This document shows positions 16,138 through 25,033 of a stretch of 32,343 nucleotides of DNA, in pieces. A model generated the notes under the pieces. The model ran no database searches. It worked only from the letters and a program-made list of their open reading frames with translations, and had not been told where the DNA came from. This stretch comes from M55B165 sp051744245 (lineage in GTDB: Bacteria > Actinomycetota > Humimicrobiia > Humimicrobiales > Humimicrobiaceae). A program made the position numbers and the translations under genes. Location of the stretch: the NCBI GenBank assembly GCA_051744245.1, contig JBNJCV010000015.1, forward strand, positions 1 to 32,343, in the 5' to 3' direction. Position 1 is the stretch's first letter. The number at the start of each line of letters is the position of its first letter.

Positions 16138-16533
16138 TTGGCAGACAAGGTTAGTTACAAAGCAACTGGTAAAAGAAAGAATTCGATAGCGCAAGTGGAA
16201 TTAGTTCCCGGAAAGGGAGAGATAATTGTAAACGGTAAGAAGTTTAAGGATTATTTTCCTAGAGAAACCTTAAGAATTATTGTTTATGAACCCCTTAAGT
16301 TAACTGGTACTGATAATGCTTATAATATTGTTACCGGAATAAAAGGCGGGGGAATATCTGCACAGGCAGATGCATTAAGGCATGGCATTTCAAGAGCTCT
16401 GCTGGAGATAAATGGAGAATACAGGCCAATCTTAAAGAAGGCTGGTTTGCTTACCAGGGATCCCCGGGAAAAAGAGAGAAAAAAATATGGTCTTAAGAAA
16501 GCCAGAAAGAGACCACAGTTCTCAAAGAGGTAA
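16138..16533 (+). CDS. rpsI: 30S ribosomal protein S9
   Basis: S9 is in the small-subunit head; its C-terminal tail touches the P-site tRNA anticodon stem. The 131-residue product has ATGKRKNSIAQVELVPGKG, the GGGISAQADALRHGISRALL block and the basic end KKARKRPQFSKR with the terminal S-K-R. It starts at TTG 16138 after TGAGGAGG. It closes the ribosomal block and lies nine bases before the racemase-family gene. Confidence 0.97.
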   Translation: MADKVSYKATGKRKNSIAQVELVPGKGEIIVNGKKFKDYFPRETLRIIVYEPLKLTGTDNAYNIVTGIKGGGISAQADALRHGISRALLEINGEYRPILKKAGLLTRDPREKERKKYGLKKARKRPQFSKR

Positions 16534-16542
16534 TACAATTAT

Positions 16543-17553
16543 TTGGCTAGATATCCAAGAATATATATAAATCTAGATAGAGTTAAGCATAATACTAGAG
16601 TTATAAGCGGCCGGTGTGCAGAATTAGGCATATCGGTCGTTGCTGTTACTAAGAGCATTTTAGGAAACCTGAGAGTAGCTGAAGCTATTGCAAAGTCAGG
16701 GATTGGAATGTTTGCAGACAGCAGGCTGCCTAATCTGGAAAAGCTGGGAAAAAAATTCAAGAGAAACCAATTAATGCAGCTTAGGACTCCCATGTTAAGC
16801 GAAGTTGGCCGGATGGTAAGAACATGCGGCATTAGCATGGAAACAGAGATTGAAGCAGTGAAAAGAATAGAGAAAGTATGCCAGAGAATTAATAAAAGCC
16901 ACAGAATTATAATAATGCTGGACATAGATGATGAAAGGGAGGGTTTGCTTCCCAGGCAGGTTTTACCTTTTTGTAGGAAGGTAACCAAAACTTGCAAATG
17001 GGTGGAAATTTACGGACTGGGGACAAATGCCAGATGTATCTCAGAAAGTGAACCTAAAAAGAGTAGCCTTTATGCCCTGATTAATGCAGCAAATGTACTT
17101 AAAAGGGAACTGGGAATAAAAGTTAAGGTGCTCTCAGGGGGGAACTCAAGCTTGTGGAATTTAATTGTGGCTAAAAAAATGCCGGCAGGAATAAACCAGG
17201 TAAGAATAGGGGAAGCTATTTTTTTAGGGCACGAAACTGTTGGCTACCGTCATATAGAGGGCGCTAGCCAGGATTGCTTTGTCCTAGAGGCTGAGGTAAT
17301 TGAGTCAAAAGAGGGTACTAAAAAAGCTATTTTAGGTCTGGGGTTGCAGGACACTGGGGCCGGGAAAATAAGGCCAAAAAATAAGGGAATTAAAGTTTTG
17401 GGCCAAAGCAGCGACCATACTATTATTTCATGGGATAAAGAAAGTGGGGAAACCTTTCTTGTAGGGGATAAAATTTCTTTTAATATAGATTATTTTGGTC
17501 TATTATCTTGTATGACTTCCCCTTTTGTGGAAAAAGTGTATATAGAGGATTAA
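16543..17553 (+). CDS. Alanine/ornithine racemase-family PLP enzyme
   Basis: This 336-residue protein resembles the fold-III PLP enzymes described as alanine/ornithine racemase (Orr-like) proteins. The N-terminal YPRIYINLDRVKHN and VVAVTKSIL place the PLP-binding lysine at about K37. LSGGNSSLWNL and NQVRIGEAIFLG further on match the family's phosphate-binding and dimer regions. It is distinct from the classical alanine racemase encoded at 23282-24430. It starts at TTG 16543, nine bases after rpsI, and ends four bases before glmM, so it is cotranscribed with cell-wall precursor genes. The substrate is not readable from sequence; a basic D-amino acid or D-Ala for peptidoglycan is inference. Confidence 0.8.
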   Translation: MARYPRIYINLDRVKHNTRVISGRCAELGISVVAVTKSILGNLRVAEAIAKSGIGMFADSRLPNLEKLGKKFKRNQLMQLRTPMLSEVGRMVRTCGISMETEIEAVKRIEKVCQRINKSHRIIIMLDIDDEREGLLPRQVLPFCRKVTKTCKWVEIYGLGTNARCISESEPKKSSLYALINAANVLKRELGIKVKVLSGGNSSLWNLIVAKKMPAGINQVRIGEAIFLGHETVGYRHIEGASQDCFVLEAEVIESKEGTKKAILGLGLQDTGAGKIRPKNKGIKVLGQSSDHTIISWDKESGETFLVGDKISFNIDYFGLLSCMTSPFVEKVYIED

Positions 17554-17557
17554 ACAT

Positions 17558-18916
17558 ATGAAAGATTTACGGAAACTTTTTGGTACGGATGGAATAAGGG
17601 GCATTGCAAATAAGGAATTAACTGCAGAGCTTGCATTAAATGTAGGGCATGCAGGGGCTAAGTATCTTGTTGAGGGTAAGGAAAAAGGCCGGATAATTGT
17701 GGGAAAAGACCCCAGGCCTTCCGGTGACTTTATCGAACATGCCCTTATTGCAGGGATACTATCAAGTGGTCAGGATGTTTTAAAGGCAGGCATTATTAGT
17801 ACTCCTGCCGTGGCTTTGCTTACTAAAATACTGAACCTGGAAGGTGGAGTGGTTATATCTGCATCCCATAATCCCCTAGATGATAATGGGATTAAGTTTT
17901 TTGGCAAAGGAGGAAACAAGCTTAGGGATAAACAGGAAAAAGCTATAGAAGACTATATTACAGATAAGGACTTTAAAAATAATTTTTGCCCTACTGGCAC
18001 AGGAGTGGGAAGATGCAGGGACTTGGAAGATGCAAAGGAAATTTATCTTGATTATTTGCTAAAGAATATAAAGTTAAACCTCGAAGGCTGTCAGATTGTG
18101 CTTGATTGTGCAAATGGTGCTTTAAGCGCCATTGCCCCGGAAGCTTTTTCCAGGTTGGGAGCAGCGGTCAAAAGCTTTAACACTGACTTGGAAGGGGAAA
18201 ATATCAATAGGGGTTGTGGGTCCACTCATCCTGATGTATTAAAGAAGCTGGTGCTTGATAATAAAGCTGATTTTGGCTTTTCTTTTGATGGTGATGGCGA
18301 CAGGGTAATTATTTGTGACAGGAAAGGCCGGATACTGGATGGAGACAATATAATTGCCTTTTGTGCAGTAAACATGGCTAAAGTAGGGAGATTGAAGAAT
18401 AATGCGGTGGTTACTACAGTTATGGCTAATATGGGTTTTGATAAAGCTATGAAAGAAAAAAACATTAAGGTATTTAAAACCAGCGTGGGGGACAGGTATG
18501 TCCTGGAGAAGATGAATGAGATTGGAGCTGTATTTGGAGGAGAGCAATCAGGGCATATAATATTTAAGGAGATTAGCCCCACAGGTGACGGTCTTGTAAG
18601 TGCATTGCAGTTTTTAAAAACACTGGTTTCAACAGATTACAATCCGGATGATATCTATAATATAATTATAAGGTATCCCCAGGTGTTAAAGAATGTAAAG
18701 GTGAAAAATAAAAAGGAAATTGCAGACAGCAGCTATTTAGTGGAAAAGGTAACGGCTATGGAAAAAAGATTGGGGAATGATGGAAGGATAGTGGTTAGGC
18801 CTTCAGGTACTGAACCGGTTATAAGGGTTATGATAGAAGCCAAAACCATAGAGGAAGCAAACAGGGTGGCTGACATGATGTCATCCTATATTATTGATTA
18901 CAATAAGGGGAAATGA
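17558..18916 (+). CDS. glmM: Phosphoglucosamine mutase
   Basis: GlmM converts glucosamine-6-phosphate to glucosamine-1-phosphate, a step toward UDP-GlcNAc for peptidoglycan. The 452-residue product begins KLFGTDGIRGIAN. The phosphoserine loop ISASHNPLDDNGIKFFG places the catalytic serine at about S103, and the metal loop FSFDGDGDRVI and end motif RPSGTEPVIRVMIEA are present. ATG 17558 is nine bases after GAGG. GlmS, which makes its substrate, is encoded 16 bases downstream. Confidence 0.96.
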   Translation: MKDLRKLFGTDGIRGIANKELTAELALNVGHAGAKYLVEGKEKGRIIVGKDPRPSGDFIEHALIAGILSSGQDVLKAGIISTPAVALLTKILNLEGGVVISASHNPLDDNGIKFFGKGGNKLRDKQEKAIEDYITDKDFKNNFCPTGTGVGRCRDLEDAKEIYLDYLLKNIKLNLEGCQIVLDCANGALSAIAPEAFSRLGAAVKSFNTDLEGENINRGCGSTHPDVLKKLVLDNKADFGFSFDGDGDRVIICDRKGRILDGDNIIAFCAVNMAKVGRLKNNAVVTTVMANMGFDKAMKEKNIKVFKTSVGDRYVLEKMNEIGAVFGGEQSGHIIFKEISPTGDGLVSALQFLKTLVSTDYNPDDIYNIIIRYPQVLKNVKVKNKKEIADSSYLVEKVTAMEKRLGNDGRIVVRPSGTEPVIRVMIEAKTIEEANRVADMMSSYIIDYNKGK

Positions 18917-18932
18917 GGGATGGGAGGATTTA

Positions 18933-20768
18933 ATGTGCGGTATCGTAGCCTATGTTGGCAGCAGGAATTGTAAGAGGGTATTAATAAATGGCTTAAAAAG
19001 ACTTGAATATAGGGGTTATGACTCAGCAGGCATAGGAGTTCTGGCAGACAGTTCAGGAGCATATAAAGTAACAATTGTAAAAGAAGCCGGCAAGATAAAA
19101 GAGCTGGAAGAAGAATTAAAGAATATAAACACAGATGGACATTGTGGCATTGGCCATACAAGATGGGCAACCCATGGCGAGCCTACTAGGGCTAATGCAC
19201 ATCCCCATAAGGATTGCAGCGGTAGTATAGCGGTAGCCCATAATGGAATTATTGAAAATTACCAGGAAATAAAGAAGGAGCTGGAGGGAAAGGGCCATAA
19301 ATTTATATCCCAAACAGATACCGAAGTGCTTCCCCATCTTTTAGAAGAATACAATAGCGGCGACTTGCTAGTAGCGATGCAGAAATTAATGAAGAAAATA
19401 AAAGGATCCGGGGCTATAGTAGCCATATCATCAGAAAAACCGGATGAGATTGTTGGGGCAAGGCTGGCTAGCCCTCTGATTGTGGGCCTCTCTAAAAACG
19501 GGAATTTCCTTGCTTCTGATATGCCAGCTGTTTTGGAGCATACCAGGAATTTTATGGTATTAAATGATTATGAGACAGTAAGGCTAAAAAAGGATTCAGT
19601 AAATATTTATGATAAAGAGGGAAAGCTGGTTGAAAGGGAAACCTTTAAAGTCAACTGGAGTATATCCAATGCTGAAAAGGATGGCTATCCTGATTTTATG
19701 CTTAAAGAAATATATGAGCAGCCCCATGGGGCAAAAGAGACCATGAGGGGCAGGCTTATAGATGGTAAATTGAATTTTGGTGAGCTGGATTTAAGTGAAA
19801 AGAAAATAAGGGATTTAAAGAAAATACAAATTATAGCCTGCGGTACTTCCTACCATGCAGCATTAACAGGAAAGCAGATTATAGAGAGGTGGGCTAAAAT
19901 TCCGGTGGAAGTTGACTATAGTTCAGAATATAGATACAGGAATCCTATTGTGGAAGATAACTGCCTGTTTGTTGCAATTACCCAGTCAGGGGAAACTATT
20001 GATACCCTTGCTGCAATCCGGGAATCAAGGTCCAAAGGGGCTAAGGTAATTGCAATTACCAATATAGTTGGGAGTACGGTAGCCAGGGAATCTGATTCTG
20101 TAATTTATACCCATGCCGGGCCAGAAATAGGTGTTTGTGCCACTAAGACATTTACTGCCCAAATCGTGGTCATGTATCTCATGGCTCTTTATTTTGCTAG
20201 GGTAAAGGGAACCATTGATGATGATTTTTATGAAAAGGTAATTGAGGAGCTTGAATTTCTGCCCAATAAAATCCAGGATATACTAAACAGGGAAGACCAG
20301 GTTAAAAAAATAGCTGACCAGACCTATAAACATTCTTGTTTCTTATTTCTGGGGAGGATTTATGGATTGCCCATGGCTCTGGAAGGGGCCTTAAAATTAA
20401 AAGAAATAAGCTATATCCATGCTGAAGGTTACCCGGCAGGGGAAATGAAACATGGGCCTATAGCATTAACCGATAAAAGAACAGTGGTAGTTGGAATCAT
20501 GCCCAATGATTATGTCTATGAAAAGCTGCTTAGCAATATACAGGAAGCAAAGGCAAGAAAGGCTACCCTTTTTTCAATAGCCACTAAAGGTAATACACAG
20601 GTTAGTAAATATGTAGATTATTCTTTTGAAATACCAAAAACTTTAGAGGAATTATCAGGAATATTGTCTGTAATACCATTACAGCTTTATGCATACTATA
20701 TTGCCAAGAATTTAAACCGTGATGTTGACCAGCCAAGGAATTTAGCAAAAAGTGTTACCGTGGAGTAG
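18933..20768 (+). CDS. glmS: Glutamine-fructose-6-phosphate aminotransferase
   Basis: GlmS makes glucosamine-6-phosphate from fructose-6-phosphate and glutamine. From ATG 18933 the product is 611 residues and begins MCGIVAYVG, exposing the N-terminal nucleophile C2 after Met removal. GHTRWATHG and AHNGIIENY belong to the glutaminase domain; ACGTSYHAALTGK and ITQSGETIDTLAA belong to the first SIS domain, and the end LAKSVTVE is standard. GGGAGGA precedes the start. No glmS ribozyme is possible in the 16-base gap from glmM. Confidence 0.97.
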   Translation: MCGIVAYVGSRNCKRVLINGLKRLEYRGYDSAGIGVLADSSGAYKVTIVKEAGKIKELEEELKNINTDGHCGIGHTRWATHGEPTRANAHPHKDCSGSIAVAHNGIIENYQEIKKELEGKGHKFISQTDTEVLPHLLEEYNSGDLLVAMQKLMKKIKGSGAIVAISSEKPDEIVGARLASPLIVGLSKNGNFLASDMPAVLEHTRNFMVLNDYETVRLKKDSVNIYDKEGKLVERETFKVNWSISNAEKDGYPDFMLKEIYEQPHGAKETMRGRLIDGKLNFGELDLSEKKIRDLKKIQIIACGTSYHAALTGKQIIERWAKIPVEVDYSSEYRYRNPIVEDNCLFVAITQSGETIDTLAAIRESRSKGAKVIAITNIVGSTVARESDSVIYTHAGPEIGVCATKTFTAQIVVMYLMALYFARVKGTIDDDFYEKVIEELEFLPNKIQDILNREDQVKKIADQTYKHSCFLFLGRIYGLPMALEGALKLKEISYIHAEGYPAGEMKHGPIALTDKRTVVVGIMPNDYVYEKLLSNIQEAKARKATLFSIATKGNTQVSKYVDYSFEIPKTLEELSGILSVIPLQLYAYYIAKNLNRDVDQPRNLAKSVTVE

Positions 20769-20770
20769 TA

Positions 20771-21154
20771 TTGTCTATTTACATGGCAGGAGTAGATATA
20801 ATTGAGGTTGAAAGGATAAGGCAGGCAGCTAACAATTCAGAAGCTTTTCTAAATAGGGTATTTACCCCAGATGAGGTACAATACTGCCGGGCCAAGGGCA
20901 AGCAAATGTATCCAAGCCTAGCCTCACGTTTTGCGGCAAAAGAAGCTGCGGCCAAATCCATGGGAAAAGGCTTTGGCAAAGATTTATCATTGAAAGAAAT
21001 TGAAATCAAGAACAAGGATGATGGCTCCCCCTATGTTGTTTTACACGGACGGGCTAAAGAAATTGCAGAAAAACTAGGTATAAAGGAAGTAAAATTATCC
21101 CTTTCTGCTACCAATGAGTATGCAGTTGCTTTTTCGGTTTCAATTAAAGCTTAA
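20771..21154 (+). CDS. acpS: Holo-[acyl-carrier-protein] synthase
   Basis: AcpS transfers 4'-phosphopantetheine from CoA to acyl carrier protein. The 127-residue product has the Mg-binding motif GVDIIEVERI near the start and SRFAAKEAAAKSMGKGFG, in which the Glu is the second metal ligand. The start is taken as TTG 20771, just after TGGAGT at the end of glmS. ATG 20783 lacks a ribosome-binding site but gives a more typical N-terminus, so either is possible. Confidence 0.93.
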   Translation: MSIYMAGVDIIEVERIRQAANNSEAFLNRVFTPDEVQYCRAKGKQMYPSLASRFAAKEAAAKSMGKGFGKDLSLKEIEIKNKDDGSPYVVLHGRAKEIAEKLGIKEVKLSLSATNEYAVAFSVSIKA

Positions 21155-21171
21155 ATATAGCGGCTTTTTTT

Positions 21172-21180
21172 TGCTATAAT
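21172..21180 (+). promoter_or_regulatory. Extended -10 promoter before nnr
   Basis: TGCTATAAT at 21172-21180 is a perfect extended -10 element (TG-N-TATAAT) in the 58-base gap between acpS and nnr. No good -35 is seen at the usual distance, which extended -10 promoters can tolerate. The expected start near 21187 would give a 26-base leader with AAGGAA before the nnr ATG. This would start a second transcription unit covering nnr, the CBS gene and alr. Confidence 0.45.
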
Positions 21181-21212
21181 AGTTCTATCATGTAAATTGT
21201 AAGGAATATTAT

Positions 21213-22811
21213 ATGGGTTTAGAAAGAATACTTAAGGGAAGCAGGATAGCTGAAATTGACCGGAAATGCATAAATGGTGGCATAGATTCAAAATGGCTGA
21301 TGAAGAATGCGGGGAATTGTGTTTCTAAAGAAATTAAAGGTGATTTAAAAAACAAAAAGGGCGCAAATGGAATAATAATTTGTGGAGGCGGAAACAATGG
21401 CGGCGACGGGTTTGTTGCAGCCATTGATTTAATAAAAGCAGGGTTTGATATAAAAGTCTTCTATATTTCTCCCACAGAAAAATTTAGCAGTGATTCTTCA
21501 TATTATTTTAATATGCTTTCAGGGCTTAAGGGATCTGATACTTTTTACTTAAATATGGAAAACCAGGAAGTGGAAGAAATTTTTGGCCAGCAGTTGGATT
21601 CCGCTTATTTTATTGTAGATGCTATTTTCGGTACCGGTCTTCACGGAAAAGAAGTTTATGGACAAGCAAAAACTATAATAAATAGGATTAGTCAGGCAAA
21701 GTCTAATAAAGGCAAGCTAGTGTACTCAGTGGATATACCATCGGGTATAGATTCAGACAATGGGATGGTTTTAGGAACGGCGGTAAGGGCTGATAAGACA
21801 ATCACATTTGGGTGCAAAAAGTTGGGAATTGTTAATTTTCCGGGGACTGAATATGCGGGAAAGATAAAAGTTGTGGATATAGGAATTCCCCCAAAGCACT
21901 TTAGCGGGTATGAAGATATTTTTGAAGCCCGGCTGGATTGGGTTTGTGAAAAAATACCTGAGCGTCAGTCCTGGACTTACAAGCATAAAGTAGGAAAACT
22001 TTTAGTTATTGCCGGATCTATCGGGCTTAGCGGCGCTGCTTCTATGACCTGCCTCTCTGCAATGAGGGCAGGAGCTGGACTGGTAACCCTGGTATGCCCC
22101 TGGGAGCTTAACAGTATCTTTGAGCAAAAGTTAACAGAGGTTATGACATATCCAGTAGACCAGACAGATGATGTTAGCATTCATTATGGGAACCTGGAAA
22201 AAATTATAGATTTGAGTGCAAATTTTGATGCCCTGGCCATCGGTCCCGGCATATCTAAAAATTTAAGCACATTGCGCCTGGTAAGAGAAATACTTAAGGA
22301 GGTAAAAAAACCTACAGTACTTGATGCGGATGGCCTGGCAGCCCTGTACAGCCTTAGAGAAGCTGACCAGGACCAAAACTTTGACTTGTCCCATGTAATA
22401 ATTACCCCTCATGCAGGTGAGCTTTCAGTAATACTGGGCAGGGATAAAATTAGCTTGGACCAGAGATATAATGTAAATGTAGGGGTGGCAAGGCAATTTA
22501 ACCTGGTGTCAGTTTTAAAGGGGGCCAGGACGCTGATTTCAGAACCAGGTGGAACTACTTTTATAAATACTACCGGGGATTGGGCACTGGCGACAGCCGG
22601 AACCGGTGATATACTAACTGGTATTATTGGGTCTTTTCTTTCCCAGGGAATGGATAAGTTTGAGGGCGCTGCTTGTGGGGTTTTTATCCATGGAATGGCT
22701 TCCGACATTGTTTCCAGAAATACCAGCAAAACTTCCATGATAGCTACCGACTTGCTGGAAGGGATTAAAAAAACTTTTTTAAAAATAGAAAGAATAAAAT
22801 ACAAGGAGTGA
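21213..22811 (+). CDS. nnr: Bifunctional NAD(P)H-hydrate repair enzyme
   Basis: Nnr repairs hydrated NADH and NADPH: the N-terminal YjeF_N domain epimerises the R and S forms, and the C-terminal domain dehydrates the S form using ADP or ATP. In this 532-residue protein the N-domain motif ICGGGNNGGDGFVAA lies at about 56-70. VDIPSGIDSDNG and DKTITFGCKKLG follow. The kinase-like C-domain has AGSIGLSGAASMTCLSAMRAGAGLV, VLDADGL, TPHAGEL and the catalytic-region motif GTGDILTGIIG. It sits in the acpS-nnr-alr order common in Actinobacteria. Confidence 0.95.
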   Translation: MGLERILKGSRIAEIDRKCINGGIDSKWLMKNAGNCVSKEIKGDLKNKKGANGIIICGGGNNGGDGFVAAIDLIKAGFDIKVFYISPTEKFSSDSSYYFNMLSGLKGSDTFYLNMENQEVEEIFGQQLDSAYFIVDAIFGTGLHGKEVYGQAKTIINRISQAKSNKGKLVYSVDIPSGIDSDNGMVLGTAVRADKTITFGCKKLGIVNFPGTEYAGKIKVVDIGIPPKHFSGYEDIFEARLDWVCEKIPERQSWTYKHKVGKLLVIAGSIGLSGAASMTCLSAMRAGAGLVTLVCPWELNSIFEQKLTEVMTYPVDQTDDVSIHYGNLEKIIDLSANFDALAIGPGISKNLSTLRLVREILKEVKKPTVLDADGLAALYSLREADQDQNFDLSHVIITPHAGELSVILGRDKISLDQRYNVNVGVARQFNLVSVLKGARTLISEPGGTTFINTTGDWALATAGTGDILTGIIGSFLSQGMDKFEGAACGVFIHGMASDIVSRNTSKTSMIATDLLEGIKKTFLKIERIKYKE

Positions 22812-22814
22812 CTT

Positions 22815-23270
22815 ATGGCAGAATTAGTGGCAAAAGACATTATGAACAAAAATGTTATAACTATAAGTAAGAATGCATCTATAAAAGAGTTATCTGATCT
22901 CCTCTTAGACAATAATATTAGCGGGGTACCTGTACTGGATGAACAGGGGAACATGATAGGTATTGTTACTGAGGGGGATATCATTGTCCAGGATACGGAT
23001 CTTCATTTCCCCAGGTACTTTAAACTTCTAGATAGCATAATATACCTAGAGAGTTTTTCCAAATTTAAAAAAAGCCTTAAAAAGCATCTGGCGACTAAAG
23101 TAGAAGATATAATGACAGAAGAAGTTATTACAGTTAAGGAAACCACTTCTGTAAATGAAATAGCCAATTTGATGACTGAAAAAAATATTAACAGGGTACC
23201 GGTAGTGGACGAGGATAAAAAATTGGTGGGCATTATTACAAGGTCAGATATAGTAAAATCAATGATATAA
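22815..23270 (+). CDS. Tandem CBS-domain protein
   Basis: This 151-residue soluble protein consists of two CBS domains: VAKDIMNKNVITISKNASI at the start of the first and VEDIMTEEVITVKETTSVN at the start of the second (about residue 92). Each ends with the usual hydrophobic strand and Asp (GIVTEGDI, GIITRSDIV). CBS pairs bind adenine nucleotides and act as energy or redox sensors; here there is no attached catalytic domain, so its partner is unknown. It starts at ATG 22815, three bases after nnr, behind AAGGAG. Confidence 0.9.
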   Translation: MAELVAKDIMNKNVITISKNASIKELSDLLLDNNISGVPVLDEQGNMIGIVTEGDIIVQDTDLHFPRYFKLLDSIIYLESFSKFKKSLKKHLATKVEDIMTEEVITVKETTSVNEIANLMTEKNINRVPVVDEDKKLVGIITRSDIVKSMI

Positions 23271-23281
23271 AAGTTAGTTAT

Positions 23282-24430
23282 ATGCTAGGTGGTAACAAAA
23301 TAGGGAAAAGATTTACCTGGATTGAAATTAATTTAGAGAATCTCAGCTATAATTTATCCCAGTTTAAATCCCTTCTGAAAAACAAGGATACTAAAATAAT
23401 GGCTGTGGTAAAAGCCAATGCTTATGGGCATGGAGCGGTAGAAATATCAAAAGAAGCCCTAAAGGATGGGGTATATTGCCTGGGAGTTGCATTGGCAGAA
23501 GAAGGGGTTGAGCTAAGAAAAGCAGGGATCGGTGCTCCCATCTGTATTTTGGGAGAAATCCCGGATTCAGCCATAAAGGATGCGGTAAAATATGATTTGA
23601 CTCCTTCCATAAGCTCGGCCAAGAAAGCAAAGGCCATATCAAAAGTATCAAAATCTTTAGGCAAAACAGCTAATTGTCATATAAACATCGATACAGGAAT
23701 GAATAGGCTGGGAATTAATTTCAGAGATTGTGTAAAGCTGATAAAGAAAATACTGGAATTGGATTATATAAGCATTGAAGGGATATTTACCCATTTTTCC
23801 TGTGCCAGCGAAAAAGGGGACAGGTTTACGGAAACCCAGTGGAAAAGGTTTGGGGAAGTACTTAAAGAATTACGGGAATTAAAGAAGGAGATAAAATTTT
23901 CTCACTGTTGCAATAGTGCTGCATTTCTAAAGTATAGAAAAATGGAGATGGACATGGTAAGGTTGGGGATTGCAATTTATGGTCTTAATCCTTTCAGCAG
24001 TTCTAAGCCTAAATTGGATTTAAAACCGGTATTAAGCTTAAAATCCAGGATAACTTTTATAAAAAAAGTTGCTCCGGGAGAAGGTATCTCTTATTGTTCA
24101 ACTTTTAAAACTAACAGGGAGAGCATAATTGCAACTATTCCCATAGGTTACGCAGATGGATATAGCAGAATACTTTCCAACAAGGCAAGTGCAATAATTA
24201 ACGGGCAATTTGCTCCGCTGGTAGGAAATATTACCATGGACCAGATCATGATAGATTTAACGGATATAGAAGGGGCAGATGGGATAAAGGCTGGGGATGA
24301 AGTCATATTGCTTGGTAGCAGCGGGAATAAAAGAATTAGCGCTGAAAATCTGGCAGAGTTAGCGGAAACCATAAATTATGAAATTGTATGCAATTACCGT
24401 TCAAGAATACCCAGGATTTTTATAAATTAA
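23282..24430 (+). CDS. alr: Alanine racemase
   Basis: Alr interconverts L- and D-alanine for peptidoglycan. The 382-residue product has the PLP lysine K44 in VVKANAYGHG and the opposite-face catalytic tyrosine Y271 in GISYCSTF. NIDTGMNRLGI, LGIAIYGLNP and IGYADGYSR are further family motifs. ATG 23282 has only a weak ribosome-binding site, so translation may depend on the upstream CBS gene, 11 bases away. A PLP racemase-family gene of different type lies at 16543-17553. Confidence 0.95.
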   Translation: MLGGNKIGKRFTWIEINLENLSYNLSQFKSLLKNKDTKIMAVVKANAYGHGAVEISKEALKDGVYCLGVALAEEGVELRKAGIGAPICILGEIPDSAIKDAVKYDLTPSISSAKKAKAISKVSKSLGKTANCHINIDTGMNRLGINFRDCVKLIKKILELDYISIEGIFTHFSCASEKGDRFTETQWKRFGEVLKELRELKKEIKFSHCCNSAAFLKYRKMEMDMVRLGIAIYGLNPFSSSKPKLDLKPVLSLKSRITFIKKVAPGEGISYCSTFKTNRESIIATIPIGYADGYSRILSNKASAIINGQFAPLVGNITMDQIMIDLTDIEGADGIKAGDEVILLGSSGNKRISAENLAELAETINYEIVCNYRSRIPRIFIN

Positions 24431-24445
24431 CCATGAGAGGCAATG

Positions 24446-25033
24446 ATGAAAGTAATAGGATTTAATGGCAGTCCCAGAGAAAATGGCAACACTCGCATAG
24501 CAATAAATACAGTTTTCAGGCAGCTGGAGAAAAACAATATAGAAACTGAGATAATAAATATGGGCGAATATAACATAAAAGCTTGCACGGGGTGTTTAAA
24601 GTGCATAAAGATGGGTACTGGATATTGTGCACTTGATGATGACAAATTAAACGGCTGGCTTAATAAAATTTATAGTGCTGATGGAATTATAATTGGCTCT
24701 CCTGTTTATTTTGCTTCAATGACTTCTCAAGCCAAAGCGTTAGTGGACAGGTTAGGCTATTGCGCACGGGTGGGCGGCTTTCTGTTAAAGGGAAAAGTGT
24801 GCTGCAGCGTAGCTGTGGTTAGGAGACAGGGTGCTGTTTGTGTCCTGAATCAGATAAACAACATGTTTCTTGCAAATCAGACTGTAATGCCTTCATCAAG
24901 CTCATGGAATTTTGCTGTAGGAAGACACCCGGGTGAGGTTAGAAAAGATGAAGAAGGAATGGAAACATTAAAAATTTTAGGTGAGAATATGGCTTGGTTG
25001 TTACGAAAAGTAGCAAAAAATAAAGATGTTTGA
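24446..25033 (+). CDS. Iron-sulfur flavoprotein (NADPH-dependent FMN reductase family)
   Basis: The 195-residue product is a flavodoxin-fold protein with FNGSPRENGNTRIA at residues 6-19 as the FMN phosphate-binding loop and GSPVYFASMTSQAKALVDR as the second flavin-contact region. C47, C50, C53 and C61 form the compact C-x2-C-x2-C-x7-C motif of the Isf group, predicted to bind a 4Fe-4S cluster. Such proteins are electron carriers in anaerobes. Tandem ATGs occur at 24443 and 24446; the second has better spacing after GAGAGG. It overlaps the next, frameshifted, gene by eight bases. Confidence 0.85.
   Translation: MKVIGFNGSPRENGNTRIAINTVFRQLEKNNIETEIINMGEYNIKACTGCLKCIKMGTGYCALDDDKLNGWLNKIYSADGIIIGSPVYFASMTSQAKALVDRLGYCARVGGFLLKGKVCCSVAVVRRQGAVCVLNQINNMFLANQTVMPSSSSWNFAVGRHPGEVRKDEEGMETLKILGENMAWLLRKVAKNKDV

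Noticed and set aside
18917..18932. glmS ribozyme before glmS.
   Set aside because: The gap from glmM is only 16 bases and holds just the ribosome-binding site.
21146..21175. Possible terminator after acpS: AAAGC and GCTTT around a 12-base loop, followed by a run of T.
   Set aside because: The stem is only five pairs and overlaps the acpS stop codon; the same bases lie beside the extended -10 element, which fits better.
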